Notes under the pieces: model-generated
Seen by the model: the letters and a program-made list of their open reading frames with translations, nothing else
What the model was told of the DNA's origin: nothing
The model's database searches: none
Shown here: positions 24,703 through 38,849 of the stretch, one piece after another
Layout of the letters: every line of letters begins with the position of its first letter
Position numbering within the stretch: position 1 is the stretch's first letter
Source of the DNA: Calliopsis andreniformis
Taxonomy: Eukaryota > Arthropoda > Insecta > Hymenoptera > Andrenidae
Length of the DNA stretch: 64,000 bases
Assembly: GCF_051401765.1 (NCBI RefSeq)
Contig: NC_135064.1
Coordinates: forward strand, 26,944,001-27,008,000
Reading direction: 5' to 3'
Translations under genes and position numbers: made by a program

Positions 24703-27700
24703 TTTGACTACTAAACAGTAGTAAGTTTAGCCAAACTTTATGAAAGCAGATAACACCTTACGAGCAATTTTGGTGGGCCAACTGATTTTGTTCCATCTGT
24801 ATGAGTCATGGTAGGTGACTTTTTAACGATCACTGAATCTTGTTCCACCTACATTAATGTGAAACATATTTCCACGTGCAGCATACATTGTTATATAATA
24901 AAAGAATTTTTTAAGAGGACCCAAGATTCGTTTTACACGCCAGAGAAGCACAGTTGGGCCGTAAAAATGTCTCCAGAATACATATGCGCGAAACGGCTGT
25001 CGTAACTTTACTGCCGCTGTACTAGTTTCGAGTAATTTGCAGAGAGCACTTAAATTGCCGAAGAATATTCTGTTGTCATCGATATTCGCCCAAGTTTGGA
25101 CTTTCGCGCAGCGTTTTGCATATGTAAGTGTGCCGCATGCAGCTGGGATTCTTCGAAACTCATTTCATTGGTAGCCTAACATCGACCACGGTGCGATAGC
25201 AATACTGTCCTTCTTCTTTCTGCCCCACTCTGCATGCATACCTTCGGCTTATCGTGTCAGTGCTAATCGTCACTTGCGTTACCCAATTTCGTCGTACCAA
25301 TATCCTTTTATCGATGTTTCCGAGATGAAAATTTTATTGGAAGCATTTTAGTCAAAGTTCGTTAAAATTTTTATCGTTCTTCCGCTCTTTGTACTTGTTC
25401 GCTTTGTTGCATATCATACATAGAATGAGATAACAGTGATTTCAATTACAAGTCACATTTGTACAGATCATAACTTATCCAGTGTTTAGAAAAACAAGAA
25501 GCAAAACGCAAAAATCCATGCTATCCTTCTGCAATTACGAACAATTCTTTGAAATGTTTCATGCCAGGCGATGTTATGTTCCGTCTCGTTATACATATTC
25601 TATTCTATTTACGTAACATCTGATACATGCGATGATGAGCAATAGATGTAACATGAACGTGCTCGTAACGCAATTAATATACATAATGTTGGAATTATAA
25701 TACTCTTTCACGAGCCGAGGTTACAATGTTGATACGTGTAATTGATTATACGATGAACTATCACAGGGATAAACGTAACGATTGCTGGTATGTTACATTT
25801 CCGATTTTCTCGATATTCGAACATGTTGATCGTGACGTACATATCTAGCGTGGATTATTCTGATTCCGTTCGTGGATATGTCGGTAATATTCGGACATGG
25901 AACGATAACGCAGACTTTAGTTATCAAATTTGCCCTCAACCGCCCGGACGAAATATAGAAGCTATTTTAAAAGTTATTAAAAAAGAAGGGCGGATCTCCT
26001 ATGGGGAACGCCAGTGAAATATTTTATTCGTAAATGGATCGCGGAAGCTCAATTTTCTATGACCGGTTTTAGTATTTTCGTAGCACACGACTGAGGGGAT
26101 AGAAAAGTAGATTTCATTTGAAAAAGAATTACAGCTGAATTGCAGCGTTTGTGAAAAAACATAATGAGAATAAATTTCGTTAAGCCCTACAGAAAATTTC
26201 TTCATTACTTTTTTACCTTTGAAAAAGAGATACGGCTTAGTTTAGGTTTTTAAAATTATTGCGCGTGTACAGCCATCAGGGAGAACGAATTTAAATCCAT
26301 TAACGTAAAAATGATTATGGAACCGTTTACATGTCAAGTCAGTGGGTGAAATTCAGTCGCGAAAGATGGTAGAAACGGTAAGGGGCTCGAGATTATAAAT
26401 TCTGTTTCTTCGAGAGTTTAGATTCAATCCTGAAACATTATCGTCGTTTTCAGAACCATCTACGCAATGTGCCACGTAATTACTATGTTGATACACTTTT
26501 ACTGTTTGGACATCGTTTGAATATTTAGTTACACTGGCTTTCTGCTCACGCAGCAGCAGCAGCGGCAGAAATTCGTTGCTGCGTGATTTATCGGAGCAGT
26601 AAATTGGGAGATAACAATGCGGGACTGTGCACTTAAAACACTCAAGGCGATTACAAGGCTATGATTTTGTTTTCGCAATTACCTACGCGAAAATTCGATA
26701 TCGCGGTTGGCATGTTTCATAGGCAAACCACGTTCCACGATGGATGCAAAGTTTTCGAAACGGTGTAAATCAAGGACCGAGCACCAGACCTTTCCGATAA
26801 TCTACGAATATTTCTTACCTCAATAGCGTCAGACTAACGTAAGGTTTGCCTTATGAACTCGATAATTGTTGCTTCCTCGAAAGGGCTGCAAGATTTATAG
26901 GAACGATTACTCAGAGGGCTATTACAACGGTGATCGTGTATTATAATACCTATTTCATTTATCAAATGTTTCAATATTCACAGTTTTTCAGAATATGCAG
27001 ATTGACTCTGTGTTCTTGAACGAGGAAGAATCTTTTATCTGAAATAATTTCGGAGATACTGACAAATGACCCATACGTAGCCCACCTTGTACATGCAGTT
27101 TGGGTGCTCCAAAGGCTGAAACGGTACACTCACTGTTCACTCATTAGAAAATTATAACGTACACATACAAACTAATGCATAGGTTGCAATGCCTGTATTA
27201 CACATATAGCTACTATATCGGGGCCTTTGAATTGGCGCGGTTAGGAAATTTGTTTTGAGCAAAGCGCTCTGCTGATTCTGCCCTTCATGCACGTCATTAA
27301 ACTTTCAGGAAGTTGTTACTTATTCCCACATCAACGAGTGTGCGTGTGTGTGCAGGGAACTAGTACGATTCTGTATACCAAAACGTCGAATCTCCTTCCG
27401 CGCTTACTGCCTGGATAAACTTACCAGAAACTTTCGAATCAGGTGCATGAATTCGAACACAGGATACTCGCAAGGGGAGAAGCACTCGGTTAACTTTCCA
27501 TTCCACGGATTGTATGTGAACAGATTTTCCGCTCTTTCTTGGTTTTTTATTTGTTGAATGGATCGAGGATATACGGTTTCTTCCGTCTTGTGGAAACTGA
27601 TTGAACAAATGGTATTTGGGAAGTAATCGAATTAATCTTGTCAAGGAATTCGCAGTTTTCACGAAGTTAGAGTTGGAAGATAACAAGATGGATTTGTAAT

Positions 27701-28083
27701 ATGTTCGCCTTAACGTTTTACCTCTGATATCAGAACTCCTACTTTATTATATATCTTGTATACCTATTTGATTTTGATTACATAAATATAGAAAAATGTT
27801 ATCCTGCATTCCGTATTACGATATTCGATAGTTCAGATTGGTGATGCATTTATAATTTTGTGATTAGAATCACATGAGTTGACGGGAAGAGCTCGTAAAG
27901 TGTTACACTTTCCTTTTAACGAGTCCACAAGTTTATAGAACTCGTCAACCCAAATATGCCGATACTTTTTGGAGAAGTAGGTACATGGTATGTGCATAGT
28001 TTACGATACTTTAATAATTAAACTTGCTCTGAGCACGTCTTACCCTTCCGGCATGAGTAGAAAATTTGGGAAAATAAAAATCT
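24703..28083. other. Non-coding stretch
   Basis: No supported gene. It holds a short CAG run at 26551-26568 and a GT-rich stretch around 27340-27356. A 75-codon ORF at 25790-26017 (+) shows no known motif. Confidence 0.5.
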
Positions 28084-28133
28084 CCAAATATTCAAATTAT
28101 TTCAAATATTCAAATCTTAAACATTTCAAATCT
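28084..28133 (-). repeat. AT minisatellite, inverted relative to 24607
   Basis: TTCAAATATTCAAAT-type units, the reverse complement of the 16-bp family at 24607-24702. Only about three degenerate copies. Confidence 0.55.
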
Positions 28134-30600
28134 TATAAGAAAATAAGGCGTAAGAAAGAACTTTAATTATAGGAAAGAGTGTTACGCTTGGGGAATTCTT
28201 CCTCTGCATGTACTATCAGTAATTAAACTCAGTTCATATCAACAGAGATTTTGATACATACCTGCATAGATTTTTTCATGGACTTAGACACATTACTTCG
28301 ATCTTTCATCGATATTCTCGTGATGGTTCACAAGCTCCTTAATTCTTACTCACGTCTTCGGGCACAGTTCGCAAATTATTTTGCACCGTGTCGAAGTTTG
28401 CCAAAGTAGATTTACGTGCAGATTAGCCTAGGCCTGTTTCATGAATTATTTACTGTAATATTTTCCCGGCATCGCGGTGGAACAGGAATCCAAATTTTCT
28501 ATAACTCAAACTTCCCCACGATCTGATTTTCTATCGGCCAAAGCAAGCTGATGTATGTATAGATGATATAAACACATGTACATACCCGTTTGTGCGCGCG
28601 AGCGCGCGAAACTGTAGTACGTGCCCTGCACTCCTATATACCCTCGATTCCATCTCAGGTCGCAGAAACTTTCGCGAAACTAGTTTACTCGTGATCTGGA
28701 TGTAACTTCTGCAGAGGTTATATTAAGCAGTCGCTAAATCTTGCTACGAGACGCACGGTAAAACTGATAGGCTGTCTCTCTGTACGGTGTAGGTGCTAAT
28801 TCCGACTGCTTTCGTCAAAGATCAAGCAGTATTTATGCCTTGGGTTAAGAAGTTAGTTTCAGCGTCTTCTTTGATTGCATGCGCTTCTGATTGCATCTGT
28901 ATTGTTTACAGTAATCCTACATTTTCGAGCGAAACAGTCCACTCATTTTCTCCGCGTCTTCAGTGTTCACTAATCCGATTGCAATCGTCGAGTTGGTTCA
29001 GACACTTGTGAAAATATTTGCTTCTGTGAGACCGATAAGAAAACACTCTTGTATCGAATCTATTTGATGTGCGATATAAACTGATTGTAGGTTTTTTATA
29101 GGTACTGGTATCTTACTATACCGTGACTGAGAAATTAGTGTTGGATTACTAAAGTAAACCAAATATTACTATACTGTATTCTAGTTTACTGGTACTCCAT
29201 GGAAACCACCTCACCAGAGCTCCAAGCGGGTCAGAGGGAAACTTTGCCACGGTTCAAAGTTGACTCAGCTACTATCGTCCAAGGATTAATCTTTTGCGGC
29301 GCAGATGTGCTTCACAAGCGCGCCGAACTTTAGACCAATATTATTGTTAAACCCCTCGGGACACAATTGTGTATAATTCAACTACAACCTAATTCGTGGG
29401 GTAATTGGTAATGATGCTGGTGGCGCGATTAGTCAGAATAAACTGTATAAAGCGTCAACAGATTTCGCATCGCGGAACGTTGTGGCGCAGGACATTCCAG
29501 GTCAGCTGTAATTGAATATCCCAGCAAACGATTTCAGCATCTTTCCGAACGTGATCTACCGTTGAATTTTATCCCTTGTATAGACCACCGAGCTGGAATT
29601 CTGTTTTCCGTTGCACAGTAGGGCGTCAAGAGCCCAAGCCAAAGCCTAGTTTATTGCGCTTTCAGTTGGTAGATCTCGGGAATGTGCGGCAAAATGCAGA
29701 ATCCTCTTGAGGTTATTCAATCTCGAGGACCGCGTAGATTTGAGCATTTGCTTGCCAGAATCTAGCCAGTACGTCTATAAGTCCCTGTAGTAAACTGTAT
29801 ACGGCCCTATTTCATATTTTTCGAGTGCCCAACGATCTGTAACTTTGACTGGATAAATTCATGAGTTGTCCAAGGTTTGGGAATCTCCTGAAATAAATGA
29901 TGTAACATGACGATCTCATCTAGTTGCAATTGGCGTGTGTTTTATATTTTTCTATTTATCTAATGATATCTTTTTCGTTGAAATGTTTGGAAATAAGTAT
30001 TGGGACATATAAATGGAGTATTTCCCATAAGAGCTATTGGAAAAAGAGCTCGACAAGAATATTAGTGCAGAACATACGTAGGAAAAGGCTGGCAGACTAC
30101 AAGTAATCTCTCTGACCTCTTACGACTGCTAACACAAAAAAAGCACGCATCAGCCCAGTGTCCACATGATGGCTAATGCTCGAAGCTCTTTCGCGTCTTT
30201 CCTCAGACTTGTGGATCCCATAAGAGAAGCTCTGTATCGTCGACTTTCTCATAAAATGAACATTTGCGGTTTCTTCCATTTCAATCTTTATTTTTAGACT
30301 ATTTTCTATCTCAGCTTGCTTTCGGTCAAAATGAATCGTTCCTCTAACTGTGGAGCACTAACTTGACTCTCGTCTGATAACATTAATATTGCAACAAAAA
30401 CATCATAAAATTTATATCCCAGACTTTTATATCTTTTAAGATATTACGAATCGTGGTTTATGGGTCGATTTCAGGGACTGATACGCGGATCGTGAATAGT
30501 AAATTTGATAGTAAATTTGATAGTAAATTATACCAGCTGAGTGCCAGCCTCGATTTCAAATAAAGTTCTAACAGATTTGCAGTGTATATCGTCGAATGTA
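28134..30600. other. Non-coding stretch
   Basis: Nothing recognised beyond a three-copy ATAGTAAATTTG repeat near 30498-30533 and short chance ORFs. Confidence 0.5.
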
Positions 30601-30608
30601 ATTTTCAG

Positions 30609-30692
30609 CATGCGCACGCAATCGACAGCTCGAAGCGGGAAACGCGAGACGCGAGAGCGAGTAACGTCCACAAGGGATAAGTAAACGGTAAG
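30609..30692 (+). other. Candidate non-coding (alternative first) exon
   Basis: The segment lies at the start of a CpG-rich patch and ends at AAG|GTAAGT (GT at 30693-30694), a perfect donor. It begins either after TTTTCAG at 30608 or at an unmapped start site. All three frames contain stops, so it would be untranslated, with a short ATG frame starting MRTQSTARSG. In context it could be an alternative 5' exon of the same transcript that starts near 9.4 kb. Only the donor is strong evidence. Confidence 0.3.
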
Positions 30693-30699
30693 GTAAGTC

Positions 30700-33600
30700 G
30701 AACGCGGGCTAAATCCGATAAGTCTGCGGAATCAATTCGTTGCACGTAGGTGACCTGTGTATATTTATCTTTTCACATATACCGAGTAATATGTACCCAG
30801 CGAGATAAAAGCACCGCTGCCGCGCCTTTCAACTACACACGCTACATACTCGACACACGCACGACCGTGTGATAAGAGACAGCTTTTCACCCGAGAAACT
30901 TTCCTGCTTGTCAGTCAATAACCACTCCGATCTCCACGCGTTGTGTCATCCCGTGTCGGAGGGAAACTCGTTAACGTCGATCGTAAATTCAACCGCTATC
31001 TGCATGCTGATTCTTGTTCAGCGAGACTAAACAATATCGCGACACATATTCCTGTAATCCAGGGAATGTCGTTCGAGTGATTCATTATTTATATCTGAAC
31101 TGCCGTCGCGGTCGAGTGCTCCAATTTGCGGGAGTGTTTTTCTTTTAATTAATTCACCAAGAATTCATAAACGCGTGCTCGCGTTCGCTGTGGCTTTTCG
31201 AACCTCGCGCTTTAAGTTTTGATTAATTTAGAGAAGAATAGATTTATTCTTTCGGGATTTTAATTAATTTGAAGCAAGGTATTACACACTGATAAAATCA
31301 TTTTTCTGTACACTGTGATTCAAACCTGTAGTCACCTTCGTGTTTGCAACTTTCTGGAAGAGGTAGTGTATTTTTTTGTATAAACTAGGGAAGCGTGTAA
31401 TGTAACAGTCGTTTATAAAAACAAAAGTCGAAGGTCACGGCGGGGGTGTAAGCGCACCGGCGCGCGGCGGTTGGTTTCTTTGAAGTCTAGTTAACAATGA
31501 AACGAGATTGCTTTGGATTGAACCGTAGCGTTGAATGAACAAAGAGCTCCAGACGAATTGAACTGGAAAAAAGAGTGGCATTGTTGCCCTGCCCCATTCA
31601 TGTCAATAACGCTGACGCGATGTTAAATTTAACTGTGCCGAATTTCGGTAGAGTCTATCCGGAAACAATGTTCGCTATAAAATAATACTAACTATATACA
31701 CCTTTGGAATTGAATTCACAGCTTCTATTACATCTGGGAAATCGATTTCAGTTTAAGTAAATGTGACCCCGCAGTTCAAAAAGCCATAAAAATTGCGGAA
31801 AGAAAGCTTCACGACCAGCCTTGGATAACTGCTATTTCCCAGGCTTCCTTAAGTATCTCGTAGCTGAGGAAGAATTATATTACCTGGATTTAATGTTCAG
31901 AGCAAGAAGTTCTAGTTCTCGTCTTAATCTCAATTGGAATTAGTACTTTTGAAACTAGTGTAGTATCGTCAGTTACACATCACATCTAGTATAGGTAATA
32001 AGACATGTAGAATATCGCATTTCCTTCCAACCATCTTCGAGGCGGATTTTTAAATTCTACAGCGTCGTAAAATACATCCTATCAGTTCTGGATATCTGAA
32101 AGAACGATGGCGCGAAAACTAAACTGGCGAAACCCTTTTGGCCGGAACAAGACAATGCACTTCCACCCTCGTTCCTCGCATTATCTTCTCGCCTCGTAAG
32201 TTTCCTCGCTATTATAGCGCTTACTAAATCGGTTTTGCATAATCCCGCTTGAAGCTGGCGCTGCCTGCAGTCCCTATCCTAGAATGAATCGTACCTTCGA
32301 ATTTACTTTTACACACGCTCACAGTCGTGTCTGTGTTCGTGACGGTGGCAAGTTCTCCCGCGCTCTGACACAATTCTACGTTCCGAAATTTCCCAGAATA
32401 TTTAAGCGAGCTCTCTAGTGTACGCAGTTATACATATTCTGATAAATTCGATTTGCGAGATTATTTTTTATTACTCGTATAGAGGGAGCTTTACTGAAAC
32501 TCAAACTGGGCGAAGATGTGAATACCATTTTTAAGTATATGTATAGAATTGTACAATTAGTAGGGAAAATTTTAAGTAACTCGTGTGTAACCCTTTGCAT
32601 TCTATACTTCTATGTTCTTATAACAGTGTACTACATCAATGGAAAATATTAAAAATATACTCATAAAATGTATTAAAGTGAATATTCAAAGCTGAAAGTT
32701 TTTGTAGTAACCCTTTGAGTATTTCACACAAGGGATAGCCACTAACTACTTGACGATCAGTTTCTAGAGTACAAGTACGTATTCAATAATATGTCAGTGC
32801 AATTTCCCGAATGTCCATTTTGTCAGTATGTCGGCATAACATTAAATACAAGATATACTTATCAGTACAGCGCAGAAAGTTCTCCTTGTATTCAACTCAT
32901 CCCTACAGTGACGCATACCTCACGTCATTCATTAAACATCGCATCTAACAACCCCCCATTCATGTTCACACATCTACAACATAACTCCGCGAGTATACAG
33001 CAGCAAATGCAACACAAAAGAAAGTAGAAAAAAAAATAGAAAGGTATTTTTTGTACCATTAACAGGTCGCAAAAAATTCGCCCGCGGATTGGTCCCTGTA
33101 TAATGCCACAGACGATGATATATTAACACCAGACAACTCTGAAAAAAGGACACGGCAACGTCGCTCGCAAAAGGAAGAGACGATGTAATAAATCAATTGG
33201 AGAAAAACATTTGTTACGACCGCGGAGGAAATTACATCGATGGGCCTGTCGAAACGCTGTCAGAGGTGCGGGCAGCCGTGTAAGAAGCATTGTCACACCA
33301 TGCCCAGTTCGATGCACCCATCCTCGCGATTTATCCGCGCGCGCACAATGCACCGAGCGTGTTCGACGAGCGCCTAACTTTGCCTGTACGTCGGGTTAAC
33401 CGTGTTGGACGTATATCGCGACGACAATCCGTATAAACCGGCGTCGCCGTCGATGGCATTCGGTATTATCGGATTTGTAAACTGGCCACCGTTTGCGATG
33501 GCCGCCTGTAAACTCTTTGATGGCTGGGGACTATTCCACGAACGGTGGCAGCGTTTCCTGTCCCGTTTCTGTTCCATCCCTGTCGTATCATAATCACACT

Positions 33601-36600
33601 GGCAACGCTGTCACACAGGTGGAAATAGGTACAAAGGGAGAATTGACGCGGATGCTGGATTCCAGAGACAGAATTCTATCTCTCCTGTATCCTGCAATTT
33701 GAATACTTTCCTAGCCGAAGTAGATTCGAGAACCAGGTTGAACCTTCTCCCTCGATCGACTTGATTTCGTGCCGTGTTTCAACTGGAAAAATCGCTCCCC
33801 TATTCATCGAAATGCAATACACCGAATAAGAGTGAAATCGCCCATTCATTATCCACGTTCCTTCTCGTTCGACTGAATTTCAGGGAGGATTCCGGTCGGG
33901 AACGAAAGTCCAAGCATTTTTTCCTTAATTCACCCGCGGAACTTTCTACGTAGCTACTCCGTGGAATTTTTACGGGTCGAGATGAATCAGAATCTGGAGA
34001 TTCGCGAACGGTAGCCATCTGCGAGGTATCATTTCGCGGATGAATGTAACTGTGGCTCGGTCGTTGCGATTTACTGCTCCCCGAGAGTTTAATGAACGAT
34101 CTTGATTCATGCTATCGCGTGGGTATTAAGGAAACGGAAGAAGTGGGTTCCTCGAGTTAATTAGCGTGGAGCGAAGGAGCAGCCGCTGTCAAAAGGATTC
34201 GATGCGCCTCTGGCGCGATCGTCGCGCGATCCTATGGGCCATCTTACTCGTGAAGTTTATAGGCCATCATACGAGAGCCTCTCGACTTATTCCTAATTGG
34301 CGGCGCGTATGGAATTTCAGCGGAGGGCGATGCAAGCCCCCAGGGTTGAAATTACATAGCGGCTCTTACGTTCGCGCGGTCGGGGCTTTATCAGCGAAGA
34401 TTAGATACAGCGATCCGCGGCCACAGCTGCGCCTATATAAAATTTCGCTCCAACTTGCCTTGTGTTCGCCATTCAAACCGATTCCCTTTTTAACGTTTCA
34501 TTCGCGTGGGTTGTTCACGAGCGAGGTGCCACATTGAATCTAAAAGTTATAATTCCCATGTCCTGCGGTGAGATTACAACGCGTGGACGCGCCAGCGAGC
34601 AGAGGGACCTTCGTGCAGTCGTATACCTCGAGCATCTATGAAACGATCGATACAGTTTGTGTTCGATACGGCGTGCCGAGAATTGGGGGATTTATTGGCT
34701 ATTAGGACAGTATTGTTAATACATGGACAGCTTTTCTAGTAATTTTTTACGCTGCCAGTTTTGAAAAGTTGAGAAGCGTTAAAACAAAAATTTGCTATAT
34801 TAGCGATAAGCCTTCAATTGTGATCACTCCGTTTTTTAAATAAGCTCACCTTTACTTTCGAGATTAAATAATTAAACTTATGATTAATATTTACTTAATG
34901 CTCCCGCTCAATTTTGCTAATGCAAATTCGGCAGTAATTTAGGAGAAAACCAGTCCCCATCAATTAAAGTGTGTTAATCAACAACGTAATTTATTCTGAA
35001 TGCGGTTTAATCACACTAATCGAGTGATATCACACGATACGCTACGAGGTGTTCATTGTACGATATTCTATATGTATATAATTCTGTGGAGAATAATAGT
35101 TTGCAGTTATTACGGATATTTAAACAGAATACTATTCGTCGTTAAATTTCACCAACACTCGATCGAATATTGACATCAAGTATAATATAAACTTCTATAC
35201 TTTCAGTTATATTTTGAGTACAAAGCGTAATTTTACTATACCTTCAGAAGTGTCTTTTTGCAACGCTAGTGTTACTACATATTACTATTTTCTCCCCAAG
35301 GCTGACATAATGCACCCTCCATTTGTGTTTACATTTCGGGATAGTACCTGAGAAGTTGGCCCCGTGTGATAACTCGGGCAGATTTACTAGCAAACTTCCG
35401 GACACCTGTGATTTGCGCTTGCAGTTATTCGGACAATATCGGTTTACACGGGAACTCGGTCCACCAACGACTTCCCAGTGCGAGCATCAAAGTTGAGACG
35501 CCAGGCCAACTTCCTACAATTCCCTACCGACTCCGTACTTTAGTATCGCCTCGTCTCGTCGATACAACGATCGAATTTGATGGAAGTATGCTTGCTTATA
35601 CAGGGCTACCATCGGCCGACGCTGCGACTCCATGAATCCTGATAAAAAATTTTTTATGAGCTCTCGTACACTACCGCTCTTCGACGGCCGAGCTCCTTCT
35701 TCCCGATGCTCGAATATCAAATCGAAAGATCGATAGTTCACTGACCTCTTAGCTTATAGAACTTCCTATGTATTTTACGAACTTGGTACTTCTGCTCGGC
35801 CTAAGGGACTTGCTTCTCGTGTCGCAAATAATGTATCCAACTGAGTTTCAGTATTTTCTAGATGCCAGCTGGCAGTCCCTGTTTCATACTGATTCATTAA
35901 ATATTACTAGCTTATAGCTTGACCAGTCATGATAGACTGAGGAAAATAGGCTTGGAAAATTGGAACAACCAATCACAGAAGTGAATACAATTTAGACTGA
36001 ACATACCTATGTTTAGTACATGAATAGAACCGTACATAAATATAATTTTCTGTCCTGTTACCGAATGCTTCTGATAATATTGTGAGTGTACGGGATGCTA
36101 TGTATAATCGCAGGAGTGGAATTAATTCTAATTCTCTCGCAACTTCTGCAACGAAGCAACACGATTCGCAAAGCCTCAGCGAAAGGGGTCAAAGTGCCTC
36201 GCGATGTGTAAGCACACACAACTTCTCTTAGGATGTATAGATTCAAAGGACCACTAAGGTCACCAATAGAAAGGTATATAGGCACGTAGACGTTTCAAGC
36301 ACTGTGGAGTTAGAAAGCCTGATGGAAGTTGTGATTTCGGAGCTCTACGGAGGGCAAACGCCTTCCCCTATCTCCGTTCCTCCGTCTCTGTTTCACCAGG
36401 CTTCTTTCTCTTACCCTGAGTTCCTTTTACGGCTCGAAGCACACGCGAGGCACGTTCGAATTGGTGAGGCAAGGCACTGGCCTCGTGCGCGAGGGGATAG
36501 GTCCGTGTGGCCGAGCAAATTGAAGAAACGGAAAGTATGTGGAACGACCAAATGATCGCGCAGTGGCCGCAGTCGTCTCGAAATCGCAATGTACGAGGCC

Positions 36601-38764
36601 ACGCTGCGTTGCTCGAATTGAATACTGCCTGGAACCTCGCCTGGAGACGTTGCTCCGCCAAAGACGCGACGTTCGTTTTCCAGTTTCGAGGGGAAATAAA
36701 GAACGGTCTTAACTCCTCGTTATTTCTGCGGAGCTCTTTGTTCCGCCGAGGAAATTGTTTTACAGTTATGTGGGTGTTTAGTCTCGGAAATGTTTCCTCT
36801 TCTGGTTGGCTTTGCGGACTCGCTCCGGGGAGTCGTGGGTGGTTATGAGAAGGGAACTCTATCCGATCGATGTTATCGGTTTCCGAGATATAATACTATA
36901 ATTTGGTCTTACTTTTCAACTGTAGTATTATTTCTTCCTTTTCAAGTCTCTTCAGGTATAAATTAAAGAGCGCTTAACAGAAACAACCCTTGTCAATTTT
37001 TCTCTTTTTATGCACAGCACATATTGCGTTTTTTAGGGATGAATTCCATTATACTACCAATCTCGTTCATGACCACTAGAATGTATCCTAATTTAAAAAA
37101 TCGTGAAGTTTGACAAGGGCTGTTTTGTTATGAGTTCTTCAATTCAGACACTCTCGCTGACGCGTGAACGTGAAGGCGAACGTGAAGGCGTGGACGCGAA
37201 ACCGAGCAGTCACAATATCCTGTGCGTGACTCGACATACACCCGATAACAGGCGATTTACCGTGCACTTATCATCGACTAAAAGCCGAGTGTCGATAAGA
37301 CTGCCAGGGCTGGTCGCGCGATACACCGATCGACCGTGTCGCGATCTGACGAATTTTAAAGCGGCCTTAGTTTCACACGCAGGGTTGAGCTGAAATTGCC
37401 AATTAGTCGGTCAGCCTGTCTTCGCAAAGGTCCGCGCTACCACGGGAACCGCTCCCGGATAAATAATTGCCAATCCCGCGCGGAGGTCGCTGCATGGTCC
37501 AGGGTACTCGTGGCAGGTCATTTTCTCCCATTTACGTGGACACGTCGAGCAAGGTCTGGTCCAGGGTTCGTTTCCACGGTATTAGTAGCACGCTAGTGTG
37601 CTGGACTCGACCTTTGTGAAAGGTTGTTTGGAAAAGGGCGGTACCATCCAGGTGTTTTTTATTCCATCCCTCGACGAAGGAGGTTGTGGTTTTTACATCA
37701 AATGAGGGACATTAAGGGTGAATTTAGGCGCTGAAATTTTTTAAATTTTATCGAGGGATAAAAAGTATAAGTTGGAGGTAGTCTTTTTTGTGATTTCAGC
37801 TGGGACATAGGACGAATATAGAAGGATCTAGGGAGAGAGGATTAGGTCTCAATTATTAGGGACTAGACCCGCAGGGTATTCAAGGGACTGTCTATCTTTG
37901 ATCCACCTGTTATATCTAAAGAGTCTTCTACTCTGACCACTAGAGCCGATTGTAAATATTGTCGTAGTATTGATAAGGCATTGGTTAACTGGGTCATTGT
38001 AGTCTAACTTTTTCCCTCAAAAATTAATCAATTCCGAATATTTATCTGCACAGGTACCAAACTTTTACTCCTGTTATGATACGTTGGGCCCATCAGCCAA
38101 AGTTTCAGTTAATCCCATTGAAACGTTGCGTATATTGTATTAGGGCGGTCACCGAAAATTTCATGGCACTTTCGAAAGCGGCTTAAAACAAACTCTGTCC
38201 GTGGGGCATACCTCGCGAACATGTCAGTTTCGTTAAGCAGATAGCGAGCGTGTCCTCGAAGCTTTAATTTACATATTTCCGCGTGTTCGAGCGCGAGTTT
38301 CGCGATCAAATGAAGAATAATCGAGAGACGCGGCCAGGAGTAGCAGCTACGGGAATATTGCATTTAATCCTTTTGTGTCCAGCGTGACGCGCATGTTCTA
38401 GTTTATTTTCTTGTGCTTTAGCGCGTAGCGGGTCACTAAAAGCCTGCTTAAAAAGTTTTTAAATAAAACAATTCGGGAAGATTCGCCGCGAGAAGATTAA
38501 ACAAATTATCAGGAGAGAGGCTGAGGGGATATCGTTAGGATAATTGCATAAAAATTTGCGAGTACTTATACAATGTGTGCTTGCGTGAATTAACATTGCA
38601 TACTCGTTACGCGAACCATGTTTCGCTAACACTTAAGCCGTCTCCAGTATGAAAGCGTTGGAAACGAGACGTTTCTTTGGCTTTCAGCTTTTAATTAGTA
38701 ATTTCTCTTGTGTGTCGATTTACCTTCCACTTCATTCACACGTTTCTTTTTTTCTCTGTTCCAG
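30700..38764. other. Non-coding stretch with scattered CpG-rich patches
   Basis: CpG-dense patches lie at about 30.6-31.1, 33.1-34.6 and 37.1-37.6 kb, separated by AT-rich DNA. Short ORFs cross the patches on both strands. A direct repeat GAACGTGAAGGC occurs twice near 37166-37188. No domain recognised. Confidence 0.5.
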
Positions 38765-38849
38765 GGTAAGCGGTTTTCTCAAAGCAGTTTTCTCAAATAA
38801 AATTCCACCCAGTGAACCATTCTTGGGTCGCACACGCTCAAACGTTCGC
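38765..38849 (+). other. Candidate internal exon (85 nt)
   Basis: A strong acceptor, TTTCTTTTTTTCTCTGTTCCAG, ends at 38764, and CGC|GTAAGTAAA follows at 38850. Of the three frames only one stays open; it encodes VSGFLKAVFSNKIPPSEPFL and a few more residues, with no family match. An 85-base window has a good chance of one open frame, so the support is the paired splice sites. It could be a cassette exon or an untranslated 5' exon. Confidence 0.2.
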
